A DNA stretch of 64,000 nt from an uncultured Pelagibacteraceae bacterium (GCA_902623415.1 CACNTU010000001.1:1-64000); one strand, 5' to 3'; shown: positions 28,181-42,068, counted from the stretch's first letter. The notes: generated by a model not told the origin, from the sequence alone. Translations and numbers: made by a program.

Positions 28181-29131
28181 TTACTCTAGAACTCTGATAG
28201 GCTTTCCATTTACACAAGCCTCTAATCCTTCGATCATTTGATTATAAAAAATACTATAATTTTCAGCTGTAACATAACCAATGTGTGGAGTAAGCAATGC
28301 ATTCGGTAAAAATCTAAGCTTATTATTTTCAGGTAAGGGCTCTTTTTCATATACATCAATTCCTGCACCAGCAATTACATTAGTTGATAATGCAATAATT
28401 AAATCATCCTCATTTACAATAGGTCCACGAGATGTGTTTATTAAAAAAGCTGTTTTTTTCATTTTATCTAATTCTTTTAAAGTAATGCAGTCTTTGTATT
28501 TTTCACCTCCTTGAACATGAATTGAAAGAACATCAGAATTTGTAATTAAATCTTCTTTACTGCAAGGTAGTACGTCTAATTCTTTACACTTATCTAAGTT
28601 AAGGTTTTCACTCCAGGCCATTACTTGCATACCAAAAGCCTTTCCGATTTTAGCAACTTCTGTACCTACTCTGCCTAGACCAATTAAGCCTAGGATTTTT
28701 CCTTTTAATTCTACTCCGATAGTAGTTTGCCAATATCCTTGATACATATTATCGAACTCTTCTTTAAAGTTTCTAGCTAAACCAAGAATTAGTGCCCAAG
28801 TTAATTCGGGCGTTGGGTTAATATTTATATCTGTACCGCAAACTATGATTTTTCTTTTCTTTGCAGCTTCTAAATCAATAGATCTATTACGTAATCCGCT
28901 TGTGATTACAAATTTTAAATCATTTAAATTATCAATTAAATTTTTTGTAATTGGAGTTCTTTCTCTCATTATTAGTAAAGCTTCAAAATCAGCCAACTGA
29001 TCAATTGCATCTGCTTCATCTAAAAAAGGTTCGCTAAAAATCTTAAATTCATATTTTCCAGATAGTTTTTCCAAATCTACAAATTGTTGAGCAACATTTT
29101 GATAATCATCTAATATAGCGACTTTAAGCAT
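28181..29131 (-). CDS. D-2-hydroxyacid dehydrogenase family protein
   Basis: GKILGLIGLGRVGTEVAKIGKAFGM, NTSRGPIVNEDDL, LLTPHIGYVT. Confidence 0.92.
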   Translation of the reverse strand: MLKVAILDDYQNVAQQFVDLEKLSGKYEFKIFSEPFLDEADAIDQLADFEALLIMRERTPITKNLIDNLNDLKFVITSGLRNRSIDLEAAKKRKIIVCGTDININPTPELTWALILGLARNFKEEFDNMYQGYWQTTIGVELKGKILGLIGLGRVGTEVAKIGKAFGMQVMAWSENLNLDKCKELDVLPCSKEDLITNSDVLSIHVQGGEKYKDCITLKELDKMKKTAFLINTSRGPIVNEDDLIIALSTNVIAGAGIDVYEKEPLPENNKLRFLPNALLTPHIGYVTAENYSIFYNQMIEGLEACVNGKPIRVLE

Positions 29132-30026
29132 TTTTAACTTTCTTATTTGATAACAATATTCCTGTAATAATAAAGCAAGCGCCTAAAATATGATAAAACA
29201 TAAATTTTTCACTAAAAAAAATCATCGCCATTATTGCGCTCAAAATTGGCATTAGGTGTAAAAAAACACCAGAGCGATTAGCACCAATCATGGATATTCC
29301 TTTTATCCATAAAAGAAAAGATGCCAAACCTGGAAACAAAACTACATAGGATAAAATTAAGATAAAAGGTAATTCTAAATTAATTCTAAAGCCAATTTGA
29401 TATTCAATAAAATAAACTGGTATCAAAAATATTAGACCAAAAGTAATTACTACTTGAAGTAATGATATTTGAGATAACTCATATTGTTTTCCTTTTAATA
29501 AAGTTGAATATAATGCCCATGAAAACATTGCTATAACCATGGTTATGTCCCCTTTATTAAAATCTAAATTTTTTAATATCTCTATATTTGCTTTTGTTAT
29601 AATCATAATTACACCTGCAAAAGAAAATACTACCCCTATAATTTGAAAAATATTTGTCTTTTCAATTTTTAAAATTGAAGAAAACAACATGATCATCACA
29701 GGTATCGTTGAAATCATTAAAACTCCACTAATCACCTGAGTAAAATTTAATGAATAATAAACAATTGAATTAAATACCGTTATACTAGTAACTCCCAAAA
29801 CAGTAAAAAGTTTATAGTTTTTAATTATATAGTTTCTTTTCTCTAATATTTCAGGAATTGTAAAAGGTGCTAAAATTAACCAAGCAAAAAGCCATCGATA
29901 AAAATTTAATGAAAAAGGAGGAACTTCATAAAAACTTGCAAGTTTACCTACCACAAAATTTCCTGCCCAAAAAGTTACTGTTAAAAATAGATATAAATAA
30001 GCTAAAAAATTATTATCTTTAGTCAC
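29124..30026 (-). CDS. EamA/DMT family transporter
   Basis: FWAGNFVVGKLA and repeated TM segments. Confidence 0.85.
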   Translation of the reverse strand: MTKDNNFLAYLYLFLTVTFWAGNFVVGKLASFYEVPPFSLNFYRWLFAWLILAPFTIPEILEKRNYIIKNYKLFTVLGVTSITVFNSIVYYSLNFTQVISGVLMISTIPVMIMLFSSILKIEKTNIFQIIGVVFSFAGVIMIITKANIEILKNLDFNKGDITMVIAMFSWALYSTLLKGKQYELSQISLLQVVITFGLIFLIPVYFIEYQIGFRINLELPFILILSYVVLFPGLASFLLWIKGISMIGANRSGVFLHLMPILSAIMAMIFFSEKFMFYHILGACFIITGILLSNKKVKNA

Positions 30027-31268
30027 TTAACTAAATCTAAGCGAACTATAAGGTTTTAAATCTAAATTTGTATTTTCGTTCGCTATCATCCCTGAAACAA
30101 TCTTTCCAGAAATTGGACCTAAAGTCCATCCTAAATGATGATGCCCAAAACAATAATAAATATTTTTGTAATTTTTTGATGGCCCCATAACAGGTAAAAA
30201 ATCTGGTAAAGTTGGCCTAAATCCTAGCCACTCATCCTCATGCTCAGGTAAATCACCAAGCATATATTTTGCATTATTTATCAAATTTTTAATTCTTGAT
30301 TTAGATAATGGATTATCTAATCCACCAAATTCTACAGTTCCAACAACTCTTAAACCTTGTTCCATCGGTGTAATTCCAAATCCACGGTTGGAAAATATAA
30401 CGGGTCTACTTAATAAATGATCACAATTTTTAAAATGAACATGATATCCACGCTCTGTATCTAAGGGTATTTTTTCACCAAGATTATCTGTTAATTTTTT
30501 TGAAAAAGCTCCACAAGCAATTACTGCTTTATCAAAAACATAACTTTGAGTTTCAGTTTTAAAAACTGGTTTTTCTTGATCAAAAATAATATCTTTAATA
30601 TTCACTTTATTAAATTTTCCACCTTTTTTTAAAAATAAATCAAATAGTTTTAAAAGAATTCTTTTTGGATTTCTTGCATGTCTTGCATAAGGATAATATA
30701 CGCCTGCATGGTAAAATGGTTTAATATGGGGTTCAAGATCGTGTATTTCAGCTTTGTTAACTAATTGTTGTTCAACACCCAACTCTTCTCTTACTTTAAT
30801 TTCTAATTCTCTACTTCTTAAATCTTTATCGTTCCATATATAAAGAATTCCTTTGTTTTCAACCAAACCTTCCAAGTCTACCTCCTCAAATAATTCATCA
30901 TATGCAGGTAAAGCTAGATCTAAAATTTGATGCATATTTTTAGCAGTATGCATCATCTTAGTTTTAGTTGTATTCATTATAAATTTTATAAACCAAGGAA
31001 TCATTTTGGGAACATAATTCCATTTTAAAGCAAGTGGACCTGAAGAACTGAGTAACATAGCTGGGACATCTGCTAGAACATCAGTTCTGTTTAAAGAAAG
31101 AGATGCATATGGTGAAAAGTGACCTGCATTACCATAAGAGGCGGCTTGGCTACCTGGGTTATCTCTATCAAAGATAGTTACATCGAAACCTTTTTTTTGA
31201 AGAAACAAAGCATTAGACACACCTTGAATCCCTGCTCCAACTACTCCTACCATAGTATTTTTATTCAT
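30027..31268 (-). CDS. FAD-dependent D-amino-acid dehydrogenase (DadA-like)
   Basis: VGVVGAGIQGVSNALFLQKKGFDVTIFDRDNPGSQAASYGNAG and C-terminal GHHHLGWTLGPISGKIVS; start at MNKNTM. Confidence 0.85.
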   Translation of the reverse strand: MNKNTMVGVVGAGIQGVSNALFLQKKGFDVTIFDRDNPGSQAASYGNAGHFSPYASLSLNRTDVLADVPAMLLSSSGPLALKWNYVPKMIPWFIKFIMNTTKTKMMHTAKNMHQILDLALPAYDELFEEVDLEGLVENKGILYIWNDKDLRSRELEIKVREELGVEQQLVNKAEIHDLEPHIKPFYHAGVYYPYARHARNPKRILLKLFDLFLKKGGKFNKVNIKDIIFDQEKPVFKTETQSYVFDKAVIACGAFSKKLTDNLGEKIPLDTERGYHVHFKNCDHLLSRPVIFSNRGFGITPMEQGLRVVGTVEFGGLDNPLSKSRIKNLINNAKYMLGDLPEHEDEWLGFRPTLPDFLPVMGPSKNYKNIYYCFGHHHLGWTLGPISGKIVSGMIANENTNLDLKPYSSLRFS

Positions 31269-31311
31269 AAGTTTGTTATACAATTAAAAATTAAATTAAG
31301 AGAGTGACAAA

Positions 31312-32436
31312 TTATGCAATCATTTGTTTATGATTAATTTTTGCACTCAATACTATACCAAATCCAATCATAGTAGCTAACATTGAGGAACCTCCATACG
31401 ACATAATGGGCAATGGAGAACCAACTATAGGTAGAAGACCCAAAACCATAGATAAATTTACTATAATATAAATAAAAATTGCAAAAGCATAACCAAAACA
31501 AAAAAGTCTAGCAAAATTGCTTCTCGAAATTGCACCTATTCTTATAATTCTAAAAATTATTATTGAGTATAATATCAAAAGACCAACTGAGCCTATAAAA
31601 CCAAACTCTTCTGAAAATAAAGTGAATATAAAATCTGTATGTTTTTCAGGTAAAAAATCTAAATAGCTCTGCGTTCCTTTTAAAAAACCTTTTCCATTAA
31701 GGCCACCTGAACCAATAGCTATTTTTGACTGTATAATTTGATATCCAGCTCCCAATGGATCTCTATCTGGATCTAAAAAGGTTAATATTCTTAGTTTTTG
31801 ATATGGTTTAAGAAATGAAATTATAAATGGCAGAGAAATTAAGAAAGTTATAAATGAGTAAATAAAATATTTGATTTTCATGCCTCCTAACCACAAAATA
31901 ATTAATCCACTTAAAGCAATTAATATAGATGTACCAAGATCAGGTTGAGAAATTACAAAAATTATTGGAATTATTATAATCGATAACACAATAGTTATGC
32001 TAGTAAATGAATTAACATTTTCTATTTTTAATCTATGAAAATATTTTGCAAGACACATTATGATTGCTACTTTCATAAGTTCTGATGGTTGTAGAACAAA
32101 TAAATAAAGATCCATCCACCTTTGTGAGCCAGAGGACTTAATTCCAAAAAATGAAACATAAACTAATAAAAGTATTACTATAAAGTAGATTATATAAGAA
32201 AAATTATGCCAAAATTTTATATTAAAGAAAGCTACAAAAATCATTAAAGGAAAAAAAACCGCAAGTTTTACAAAATGATTTTTTGTATGAAAAAGTATTT
32301 CACCACCATCTGTAGAATACATAACAACAATACTTAATACAGAAAGAAGAATAACAGAAATCAATAATATATAGTCTAGGTTTTTTATTTTTTGAAATAA
32401 TGTAATCTCATTATTCAATCTATCATGCTGAAACAT
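31312..32436 (-). CDS. rodA: Rod shape-determining protein RodA (SEDS family)
   Basis: SEDS motifs; LPEKHTDFIFTLFSEEFGFIGS, PLPIMSYGGSSM. Confidence 0.95.
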   Translation of the reverse strand: MFQHDRLNNEITLFQKIKNLDYILLISVILLSVLSIVVMYSTDGGEILFHTKNHFVKLAVFFPLMIFVAFFNIKFWHNFSYIIYFIVILLLVYVSFFGIKSSGSQRWMDLYLFVLQPSELMKVAIIMCLAKYFHRLKIENVNSFTSITIVLSIIIIPIIFVISQPDLGTSILIALSGLIILWLGGMKIKYFIYSFITFLISLPFIISFLKPYQKLRILTFLDPDRDPLGAGYQIIQSKIAIGSGGLNGKGFLKGTQSYLDFLPEKHTDFIFTLFSEEFGFIGSVGLLILYSIIIFRIIRIGAISRSNFARLFCFGYAFAIFIYIIVNLSMVLGLLPIVGSPLPIMSYGGSSMLATMIGFGIVLSAKINHKQMIA

Positions 32437-34359
32437 TTAAACAGTAATCCTCTCAAAATTTGATTGTTTATTTCTTAAATCATGTCTGTCTATGATTAAT
32501 TTAAATAATTTTTTTGCAATTGGTGCTGCAGCCTTACTTCCTGAACCACCATGCTCAACAATTATACTAAGCGCATATCTTGGGTTAACATATGGGCCAT
32601 AAGCAACATACAAAGCATGATCTCTATCTTTGTATGGTATTTGCTCTAATTCTAAATCCAATTCCCTCTCCCTTTTACTAATTCTCTTTACCTGAGCTGT
32701 TCCTGTTTTTCCTGCAAATTGATATCTAGGATCATCAATTCTTGATTTATAAGAGGTTCCAAATCTTTCATTAGTTGAAGCAAACATAGCTTCTTGAACA
32801 ATCTTAATATTTTTTTGGTTTTTAAATAATTTTTTGTCCAACAATTCCTCAGAATCAGTATCAAATAATAACCCACTCTCCATTGATTGTTTTGCATCCT
32901 CATAAGAAATTGGATTACTATCCACAATGATTTTCGGTTTTACAGCGAAGCCTCCATTTGCAATTTGTGCAGTCATCATACAAAGTTGTAAAGGAGTTGT
33001 TTGTGTGTAGCCTTGACCAATACCTGTTATTAAGGTCTCTCCTAATACCCAGCCTTTACCAAGATTGTTTTTTTTCCATTTTGTATTTGGAAATAATCCT
33101 TTTTTTTCATTATCAAAATATTCTCCAAGTACTTTTTTACCTAAACCAAACTTTTCAGCTGTAATTTTTAATCTATCAACACCTAATAACCTAGCAACCT
33201 CATAAAAATATGTATCACATGATTGTTTCATTGCATTTTTTAAACTTACCCAACCATGTCCTTTTTCCTTCCAACAGTGAAATGTTTGTCCATATAACTC
33301 CATTTTTCCTGTGCATTTAACCTTAAACTTTGTGTCTATTACCTTGTTTTCTAAAGCTGAAAGAGCGACGATTGGTTTTATTGTTGAACCTGGCGAGTAT
33401 AGACCCGAAAGAGTTTTGTTTATGAGTGGTTTTAATGGATTATTTCTAATTAATTGCCACTCATCTTGACTTATTCCGAATAAAAATAAATTCGGATTAT
33501 AAGATGGAGATGAATACATGGCTATTATATCTCCAGTATAAATATCCATTACACTTATAGATCCTGCTTTTTCATTTAACAATTCTCCACAAGCTTTTTG
33601 TATTTCTGTATCTACAGTTAAACGTATTTTTGATCCTTGCACACCTTTTTGATGCTCGAGTTGATTAATTCTTTTACCGTAAGCATTAACTTCATATCTT
33701 TGAATGGCATTTGTTCCAATTAAATAATTTTCAAGTCTTTTCTCTAAGCCTAGTTTTCCAATTTTCATTCCTGGTACAAATCTTTCTTGGATAATTTCAT
33801 TTTCTAAAATTTCTTGTTCATTTGGTTGACTCACATATCCAAGAACATGTGTGTATACATCATTAAATGGGTAGTTTCTGGAGATTGTCATTACTGGTTT
33901 AACACCAACAAGATCGTATAAATAATTATTAATTTTTACAAATTGACTCCAGCTTAAATTTTCAGAAACAATAATACTATCCCACGGTTTTAACTCTGCT
34001 TTTAATTTATTTATTCTTGCAATTCTTTTATCACTAAGATTTAAAAGATTTTTTAATCTAACTAATAAATAATTGAAATTCTCAACTTGCTCTGGAATTA
34101 TGTGTAATTGATAAACTTTTAAATTTCCTGCAATTACATTTCCAAAATAATCAACTATATTCCCTCTTGTAGGCGGGAGTTTCCATTCTCTAATTCTATT
34201 CTTGTCTGAAAGAGTAAGATATTTTTTGTTTTCGTTTATTTGGAGAGAAAATAAACGAGCAATGATACCAGTAAAAACTACTACTTTTGCTGCTCCTATT
34301 ATGAACATCCTTCTATTAATTACATCAGTTTTTCTTATTCCTGAATTAGATTTAATCAT
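32437..34359 (-). CDS. mrdA: Penicillin-binding protein 2
   Basis: LYSPGSTIKP (SxxK), SCDTYFYEVA, AGKTGTAQ. Confidence 0.95.
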   Translation of the reverse strand: MIKSNSGIRKTDVINRRMFIIGAAKVVVFTGIIARLFSLQINENKKYLTLSDKNRIREWKLPPTRGNIVDYFGNVIAGNLKVYQLHIIPEQVENFNYLLVRLKNLLNLSDKRIARINKLKAELKPWDSIIVSENLSWSQFVKINNYLYDLVGVKPVMTISRNYPFNDVYTHVLGYVSQPNEQEILENEIIQERFVPGMKIGKLGLEKRLENYLIGTNAIQRYEVNAYGKRINQLEHQKGVQGSKIRLTVDTEIQKACGELLNEKAGSISVMDIYTGDIIAMYSSPSYNPNLFLFGISQDEWQLIRNNPLKPLINKTLSGLYSPGSTIKPIVALSALENKVIDTKFKVKCTGKMELYGQTFHCWKEKGHGWVSLKNAMKQSCDTYFYEVARLLGVDRLKITAEKFGLGKKVLGEYFDNEKKGLFPNTKWKKNNLGKGWVLGETLITGIGQGYTQTTPLQLCMMTAQIANGGFAVKPKIIVDSNPISYEDAKQSMESGLLFDTDSEELLDKKLFKNQKNIKIVQEAMFASTNERFGTSYKSRIDDPRYQFAGKTGTAQVKRISKRERELDLELEQIPYKDRDHALYVAYGPYVNPRYALSIIVEHGGSGSKAAAPIAKKLFKLIIDRHDLRNKQSNFERITV

Positions 34360-34870
34360 TTTTTTGATATGAAATTCTTTCGTTTAAAAAATTAAAAAAT
34401 AAAAAAAATATTGGATAAAATAAAAAAGTAAAACCTGAATTAATTAAATAATTAGTGTAATCAATTTTAATTAAAAAGATTAAATCTAAAATAATTACTT
34501 GAATTGAATTAATTAATAAAATTGTGAATAATAATGATATCCAGTCCTTCATAAAGTTGGGAGATAAAGTAATATTTCTTATATAAGCTGTTACTGAGCA
34601 AAGAATAAGATAACAAAAACTACTAATTCCTATTGGTATACCTATTACAACATCATTAATTATACCTGCAAAGAAAATTGCTAGATAACCTAATTGATCA
34701 GGATTTCTTAAAGTCCAAAAGAAAATTAGTAGATGAACAAAATTAAAAGAAAAGTAATCAAGTTTTAAGTAATTAAAATCAAATTCATTAAATACAGAAA
34801 AAAATAACATTATAAATGGTAAATAGGATAAGAATATTTTTAAAAAAGGACTTTTATTAAGTGATGACAT
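34352..34870 (-). CDS. mreD: Rod shape-determining protein MreD
   Basis: Position between mreC and mrdA; hydrophobic, PDQLGYLAIFFAGIINDVVIGIPIG. Confidence 0.85.
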   Translation of the reverse strand: MSSLNKSPFLKIFLSYLPFIMLFFSVFNEFDFNYLKLDYFSFNFVHLLIFFWTLRNPDQLGYLAIFFAGIINDVVIGIPIGISSFCYLILCSVTAYIRNITLSPNFMKDWISLLFTILLINSIQVIILDLIFLIKIDYTNYLINSGFTFLFYPIFFLFFNFLNERISYQKND

Positions 34871-34872
34871 TA

Positions 34873-35718
34873 TTATTCTCTTCCTATTTTATAAGAAACT
34901 ATTTTTACATAGTTGAGTTGTGTAAAATCAGAAAAAAAATTAATTTTTCCTTCTGAGATATTGTTAATTTTTCCAATTGGTATGCCAGGTTTGAATAAAC
35001 CACCAAGACCTGAGGTATAAGCAAAAATTTCTTTATTTTTAAAATCTTCTCTATATTCTTCTTGAGTGTGTTCAATTTTTCCAAAATCACTTCCTGTACC
35101 AGAAATTACAGCTTGTATGTCATCTGGCTCTAGAACAGATGGTATTTTACTATTAAGGTCAGACAATAGTAATGCTCTTGAATTAGTATAATTTACTTCA
35201 ATTATTTGGCCAACTAAATAAACATCATCAATAACTGCCATTCCAATTTTTACTTTATCTTTTGTGCCTTTATTCAATACTACTGATTTTAAATATGGAC
35301 TGTCTTTATCAATTAAAACTCTAGCAAATATTTCTTTTGAACTTATGCTTTCGTCAAGTAAGTCTCTAAGCTTTTTATTTTCTGCAGTTAAAAACTCATT
35401 TTGTAATTTAAGTTGGTCGGAATTTTCTATTTTAATTAATTCTTTCTGATGACTTTCATACAAATCCATATGGGATTTGAATTTTGAAGATATTTCTTTT
35501 AATTTATTTTCTGGGATTGAAGCGATATGAGATGATCTATAAATTACTTCATTAATTCCTAATTTAACATATTGTATTGCTTTAAAATCAAAATTACTTA
35601 AAACAATTACAAAAATTGATAAAACAATTAAAGTTAGTAAAGAAAATTTTTGTTTATCTTTTTTTTTTAAAAAAGCTGACCTAATGGCAATTACAAAATC
35701 ATCTCTGCCAGTAGCCAT
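34873..35718 (-). CDS. mreC: Rod shape-determining protein MreC
   Basis: Single TM plus MreC-like domain; LLSDLNSKIPSVLE. Confidence 0.92.
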   Translation of the reverse strand: MATGRDDFVIAIRSAFLKKKDKQKFSLLTLIVLSIFVIVLSNFDFKAIQYVKLGINEVIYRSSHIASIPENKLKEISSKFKSHMDLYESHQKELIKIENSDQLKLQNEFLTAENKKLRDLLDESISSKEIFARVLIDKDSPYLKSVVLNKGTKDKVKIGMAVIDDVYLVGQIIEVNYTNSRALLLSDLNSKIPSVLEPDDIQAVISGTGSDFGKIEHTQEEYREDFKNKEIFAYTSGLGGLFKPGIPIGKINNISEGKINFFSDFTQLNYVKIVSYKIGRE

Positions 35719-35723
35719 TTTTC

Positions 35724-38329
<2,606 letters not shown>

Positions 38330-38361
38330 AACTAAAATTTTTAGAAAATCTATAATACAAT

Positions 38362-38400
38362 CTATGAGAGAGATTGCAAAATAATTAATAAAATTATCAT
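38362..38400 (-). CDS. Candidate leader peptide MIILLIILQSLS upstream of leuA
   Basis: 12-aa ORF, 8 of 12 residues Ile/Leu; stop codon lies at a CAATCT/AGATTG hairpin; no clear SD. Confidence 0.3.
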   Translation of the reverse strand: MIILLIILQSLS

Positions 38401-38432
38401 TTTTTAATGGACCATTTTAGGCTTACTAAAAA

Positions 38433-40115
38433 TTAATTATAAATAGACTCAATTTTAGGCATTAACCGTAAAAGCTCTTTTGTATATTCATGTGTTGGTT
38501 TTAAAAATAAATCCTCAGTTTTTGTAACTTCACATAGTTTTCCATCTTTTAAGACACCAATTCTATCACACATTTGTCTAACAACGGGTAAGTCGTGACT
38601 AATAAATAAAATTGTTAAATTTAATTGTTCTTGAAGATCTTTAAGTAAATTTAATATTTGCGCTTGGATACTTACGTCCAGAGCAGAGGTAGGTTCGTCA
38701 CAAACTAAAAGTCTTGGTTGTGTGGCAAGTGCTCTTGCAATTGATATTCTCTGTCTCTGTCCTCCTGAAAATTCATGCGGATATCTATCTGCAGATTTTT
38801 GAGTTAATTCTACAGACTCCAGTAAATCATAAATATAATTATTTAAATCTAAAGTAGATATAGATGGGTTATGAAGTGTGATTGGTTCTGCAATTATGTC
38901 TTTTACTTTTAATCTTCCATTTAGTGAAGAATAAGGATCTTGAAATATCATTTGAATTTGTTTCCTAAATTTCATTAATTCAGATCTTTGTTTTATTTTT
39001 GTGATACAAACATTGTCAAAGAAGATATCTCCAGAAGTAGGTTTAAATAAATTTACAATCATTTTTGCAATTGTAGATTTTCCACTTCCACTTTCTCCTA
39101 CTAAGCCGAAAGACTCACCTTCTTTTATTTCAAATGAAACATCATTAACAGCCATCACAGAATTCTTAGAACTTTCTGTAAAAAAATTATCGTCAAAACT
39201 TTTACTAAGATTTTTTATCTGTACTAAATCTTGATCTATTATTTCTTTTTTTGTCCATCTATTTAATATTTTGATATTATTTTCTTTTTTGTCACTTTTT
39301 TCTTTTTCAACTATTACAAATCTTGAAATTTTTTTGTTAGTTGGTGGAACTGAACTTACTAAGCTTTTAGTATAATTTTCTTGTGGTTTAGTTAATATTT
39401 TTTTTGTTTCACCAATTTCAACTAAATTGCCACTTTTCATAACTGCAACCCGGTCTGCAGTCTCAGCTATAACCCCCATGTCATGAGTAATTAAGATGAC
39501 TGCAAGGTTTCTTTCTTTTGTTAATTTTTTAATTAGTTCTAAAATTTGAGATTGAATTGATACATCTAATGCTGTTGTTGGTTCATCTGCAATTAACAAC
39601 TCTGGCTCACAACATAGAGCTAAAGAAATTACTACTCGCTGTCTCATTCCACCTGAGAATTGGTGAGGATAATTATCAAATCTTGTCTCTGCATCTTTTA
39701 TACCAACTTCTTTTAATAAATTTATTGATTTATTTTTTGCTTCTTCCTTGCTTAATTTAAGATGAGTTTGAATTGTTTCAATTAACTGTTCCCCCACTGT
39801 AAGAATTGGATTAAGTGAAGTTTGAGGATCTTGGAATATCAATCCAATTTTATTTCCCCTATATTTAACAATACTGTCAGAATTTTCATGAATGTTTAGA
39901 TCTCCTAAAATAACTGAGCCACTTGAAACCTTACCCGGTTCATCAATTAAATTTATAATAGCATTTCCTACTGTACTTTTTCCTGAGCCAGATTCTCCAA
40001 CTAAGCCTAAAATTTCTCCTTTGTTAACCTCAATATTTACATTCTTAGCAGCGTAAACTGTTTCTTTTCTCATTTGATAATCAACACTAAGATTGTTTAT
40101 TTTTAAAAATGTCAT
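38433..40115 (-). CDS. Dipeptide/oligopeptide ABC transporter, fused double ATP-binding protein (DppD-DppF/YejF type)
   Basis: Two Walker A (GESGSGKST) and two signature motifs ([24 protein letters not shown]); start moved to MTFLKINNL. Confidence 0.93.
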   Translation of the reverse strand: MTFLKINNLSVDYQMRKETVYAAKNVNIEVNKGEILGLVGESGSGKSTVGNAIINLIDEPGKVSSGSVILGDLNIHENSDSIVKYRGNKIGLIFQDPQTSLNPILTVGEQLIETIQTHLKLSKEEAKNKSINLLKEVGIKDAETRFDNYPHQFSGGMRQRVVISLALCCEPELLIADEPTTALDVSIQSQILELIKKLTKERNLAVILITHDMGVIAETADRVAVMKSGNLVEIGETKKILTKPQENYTKSLVSSVPPTNKKISRFVIVEKEKSDKKENNIKILNRWTKKEIIDQDLVQIKNLSKSFDDNFFTESSKNSVMAVNDVSFEIKEGESFGLVGESGSGKSTIAKMIVNLFKPTSGDIFFDNVCITKIKQRSELMKFRKQIQMIFQDPYSSLNGRLKVKDIIAEPITLHNPSISTLDLNNYIYDLLESVELTQKSADRYPHEFSGGQRQRISIARALATQPRLLVCDEPTSALDVSIQAQILNLLKDLQEQLNLTILFISHDLPVVRQMCDRIGVLKDGKLCEVTKTEDLFLKPTHEYTKELLRLMPKIESIYN

Positions 40116-41041
40116 TTTTTTAATTTTGGATTTAAAGTATCTCTCATCCAATCCCCTAATAAATTTATTGAAAATGCTAAAATAACCAAGAAAATTGCTG
40201 GAAAAAAAGTTATCCACCATTCTCCTGAAAATAAAAAATCATTACCAAGTCTTATCAGTGTCCCTAAAGAAGGTGTTGTTGGCGGTACACCAACTCCTAA
40301 AAAACTTAATGTAGACTCAGCTAAAATAGCAAGAGCTAAACCAATAGTTCCAATTACTAACACCGGTCTTAAAATATTTGGTAAAATATGTTTAAACATA
40401 ATAATTATATTTGAAACTCCAATTATTGTTGATGCTGATACATAATCTTTATTTTTTTCTACCAAAGTTGCAGCTCTAGAAACTCTTGCAAATTGTGGCC
40501 ACTCTGAAATACCGATTGCAAATATTAAAACATAAATTGCCATTTCATCATGCATTTCTCTTGAGATTAATCCTCTTGCTATTCCGTCTACTAATAATGC
40601 CATCAAAATACTTGGCACTGTTAACTGAACATCAGTTAACCTCATTACCATCATTTCGTATTTTCCTCCAAAAAATCCAGCTGTTAATCCCAATCCAACT
40701 CCAAGGATTAAACTAAAAATTATCGCTGAAAAACCTACAATTAAAGAAATCCTACATCCATACAAAATTGTCGATAGCATATCTCTTCCTTGTCCATCGG
40801 TACCTAAAATGAATTTAGCTAGACCATCTTCTGTCCATGATGGTGGTGTGAATGCATCCATAAGAGATAGAGATGATGGATCAAAAGGATTGTAGGGAGT
40901 AATGAGCTCAACAAAAAAAGAACAGAAAAAAATTATAAATAAAATAGTAGATGATACAATCGCAGTAGGAGATTTAATGAAGCTATGATAAGTATCACTA
41001 TCTTTTATTCTTTCCCAAGTACTTAATGATTTGTTATCCAC
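40112..41041 (-). CDS. Peptide ABC transporter permease (DppC-like)
   Basis: DppC/OppC family loop; LGTDGQGRDMLS. Confidence 0.92.
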   Translation of the reverse strand: MDNKSLSTWERIKDSDTYHSFIKSPTAIVSSTILFIIFFCSFFVELITPYNPFDPSSLSLMDAFTPPSWTEDGLAKFILGTDGQGRDMLSTILYGCRISLIVGFSAIIFSLILGVGLGLTAGFFGGKYEMMVMRLTDVQLTVPSILMALLVDGIARGLISREMHDEMAIYVLIFAIGISEWPQFARVSRAATLVEKNKDYVSASTIIGVSNIIIMFKHILPNILRPVLVIGTIGLALAILAESTLSFLGVGVPPTTPSLGTLIRLGNDFLFSGEWWITFFPAIFLVILAFSINLLGDWMRDTLNPKLKK

Positions 41042-42017
41042 TTGAAGTATCTCCTTTAACTCTTATTCTTGGATCAATTAAATAATAGAGAATATCGACT
41101 ATAAAATTAATCATCACGAAAACGAAAGCTATAAAAACCAAATAAGCTGACATGATTGGTATATCAACGAATTGTACTGCTTGAATAAATAAAAAACCCA
41201 TTCCAGGCCATTGAAAAACAGTTTCGGTAATAATTGAAAACGCAATTAGAGTTCCGATATTTATTCCTGCTATAGTTATTACTGGTATCAATCCATTTTT
41301 TAATGCATGTTTATACTTAATTCTGTTTTCACTTATGCCTCGAGCACGCGCAAATTTAATATAATCTGTTTGTAATATTTCCATCATCTCTGCTCGTACA
41401 AGTCTGATGATATAAGTCATTTGGAAAAGACTTAATGTTACTGAAGGAAGTATGATTGCTTTAAGTCCAGAGAATGTTAAAAATCCTGTAGTCCAAAAGC
41501 CTAAATCAACAACTTCTCCTCTTCCAAAGGAAGGTAATATTCCTAAGATTACTGCAAACAAATATATAAATAATATACCAATTACAAATGTTGGGAGTGA
41601 AACTCCCAATAAGGAGATGGCTAATACAAAATCGCTTAAAAAGCCTTTTCGATTTATGCCGGTATAAACTCCTAATAATGTACCAGTTATAAGAGCAATT
41701 AATGCAGAAATAACAACAAGTTCAATAGTTGCAGGCAATCTTTCAACTATTAATTCTGAAACAGGTCTTCTTAATTGATATGAAATTCCAAACTCACCCT
41801 TTGAAGCATTAACTATAAATCTCGAAAATTGAACATGAATTGGATCCATCAAACCTAATGTTTCTCTTAATTCTGCTCTTTCCTCATCAGAAGTCTCTTC
41901 TCCAACCATGTTATTAATCGGATCTCCAACAAAATTAAATAAAGAGAAAGACACAAAGGCGACAACCAACATCACCAAAGCAGATTGAAACAGCCTTTTA
42001 AAAAAATATTTTATCAA
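41034..42017 (-). CDS. Peptide ABC transporter permease (DppB-like; TTG start)
   Basis: DppB/OppB N-terminus; FARARGISENRIKYKHALKNGLIPVIT. Confidence 0.92.
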   Translation of the reverse strand: MIKYFFKRLFQSALVMLVVAFVSFSLFNFVGDPINNMVGEETSDEERAELRETLGLMDPIHVQFSRFIVNASKGEFGISYQLRRPVSELIVERLPATIELVVISALIALITGTLLGVYTGINRKGFLSDFVLAISLLGVSLPTFVIGILFIYLFAVILGILPSFGRGEVVDLGFWTTGFLTFSGLKAIILPSVTLSLFQMTYIIRLVRAEMMEILQTDYIKFARARGISENRIKYKHALKNGLIPVITIAGINIGTLIAFSIITETVFQWPGMGFLFIQAVQFVDIPIMSAYLVFIAFVFVMINFIVDILYYLIDPRIRVKGDTSSG

Positions 42018-42034
42018 TTTGTGAAGGTTTAAAC

Positions 42035-42068
42035 TTACAAGCCCTTTAAAAATTTAAAGGGCTTGTAA
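42035..42068 (-). repeat. 16-bp perfect inverted repeat (TTACAAGCCCTTTAAA/TTTAAAGGGCTTGTAA) between dppA- and dppB-like genes, no U-tract
   Basis: Direct reading. Confidence 0.9.
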
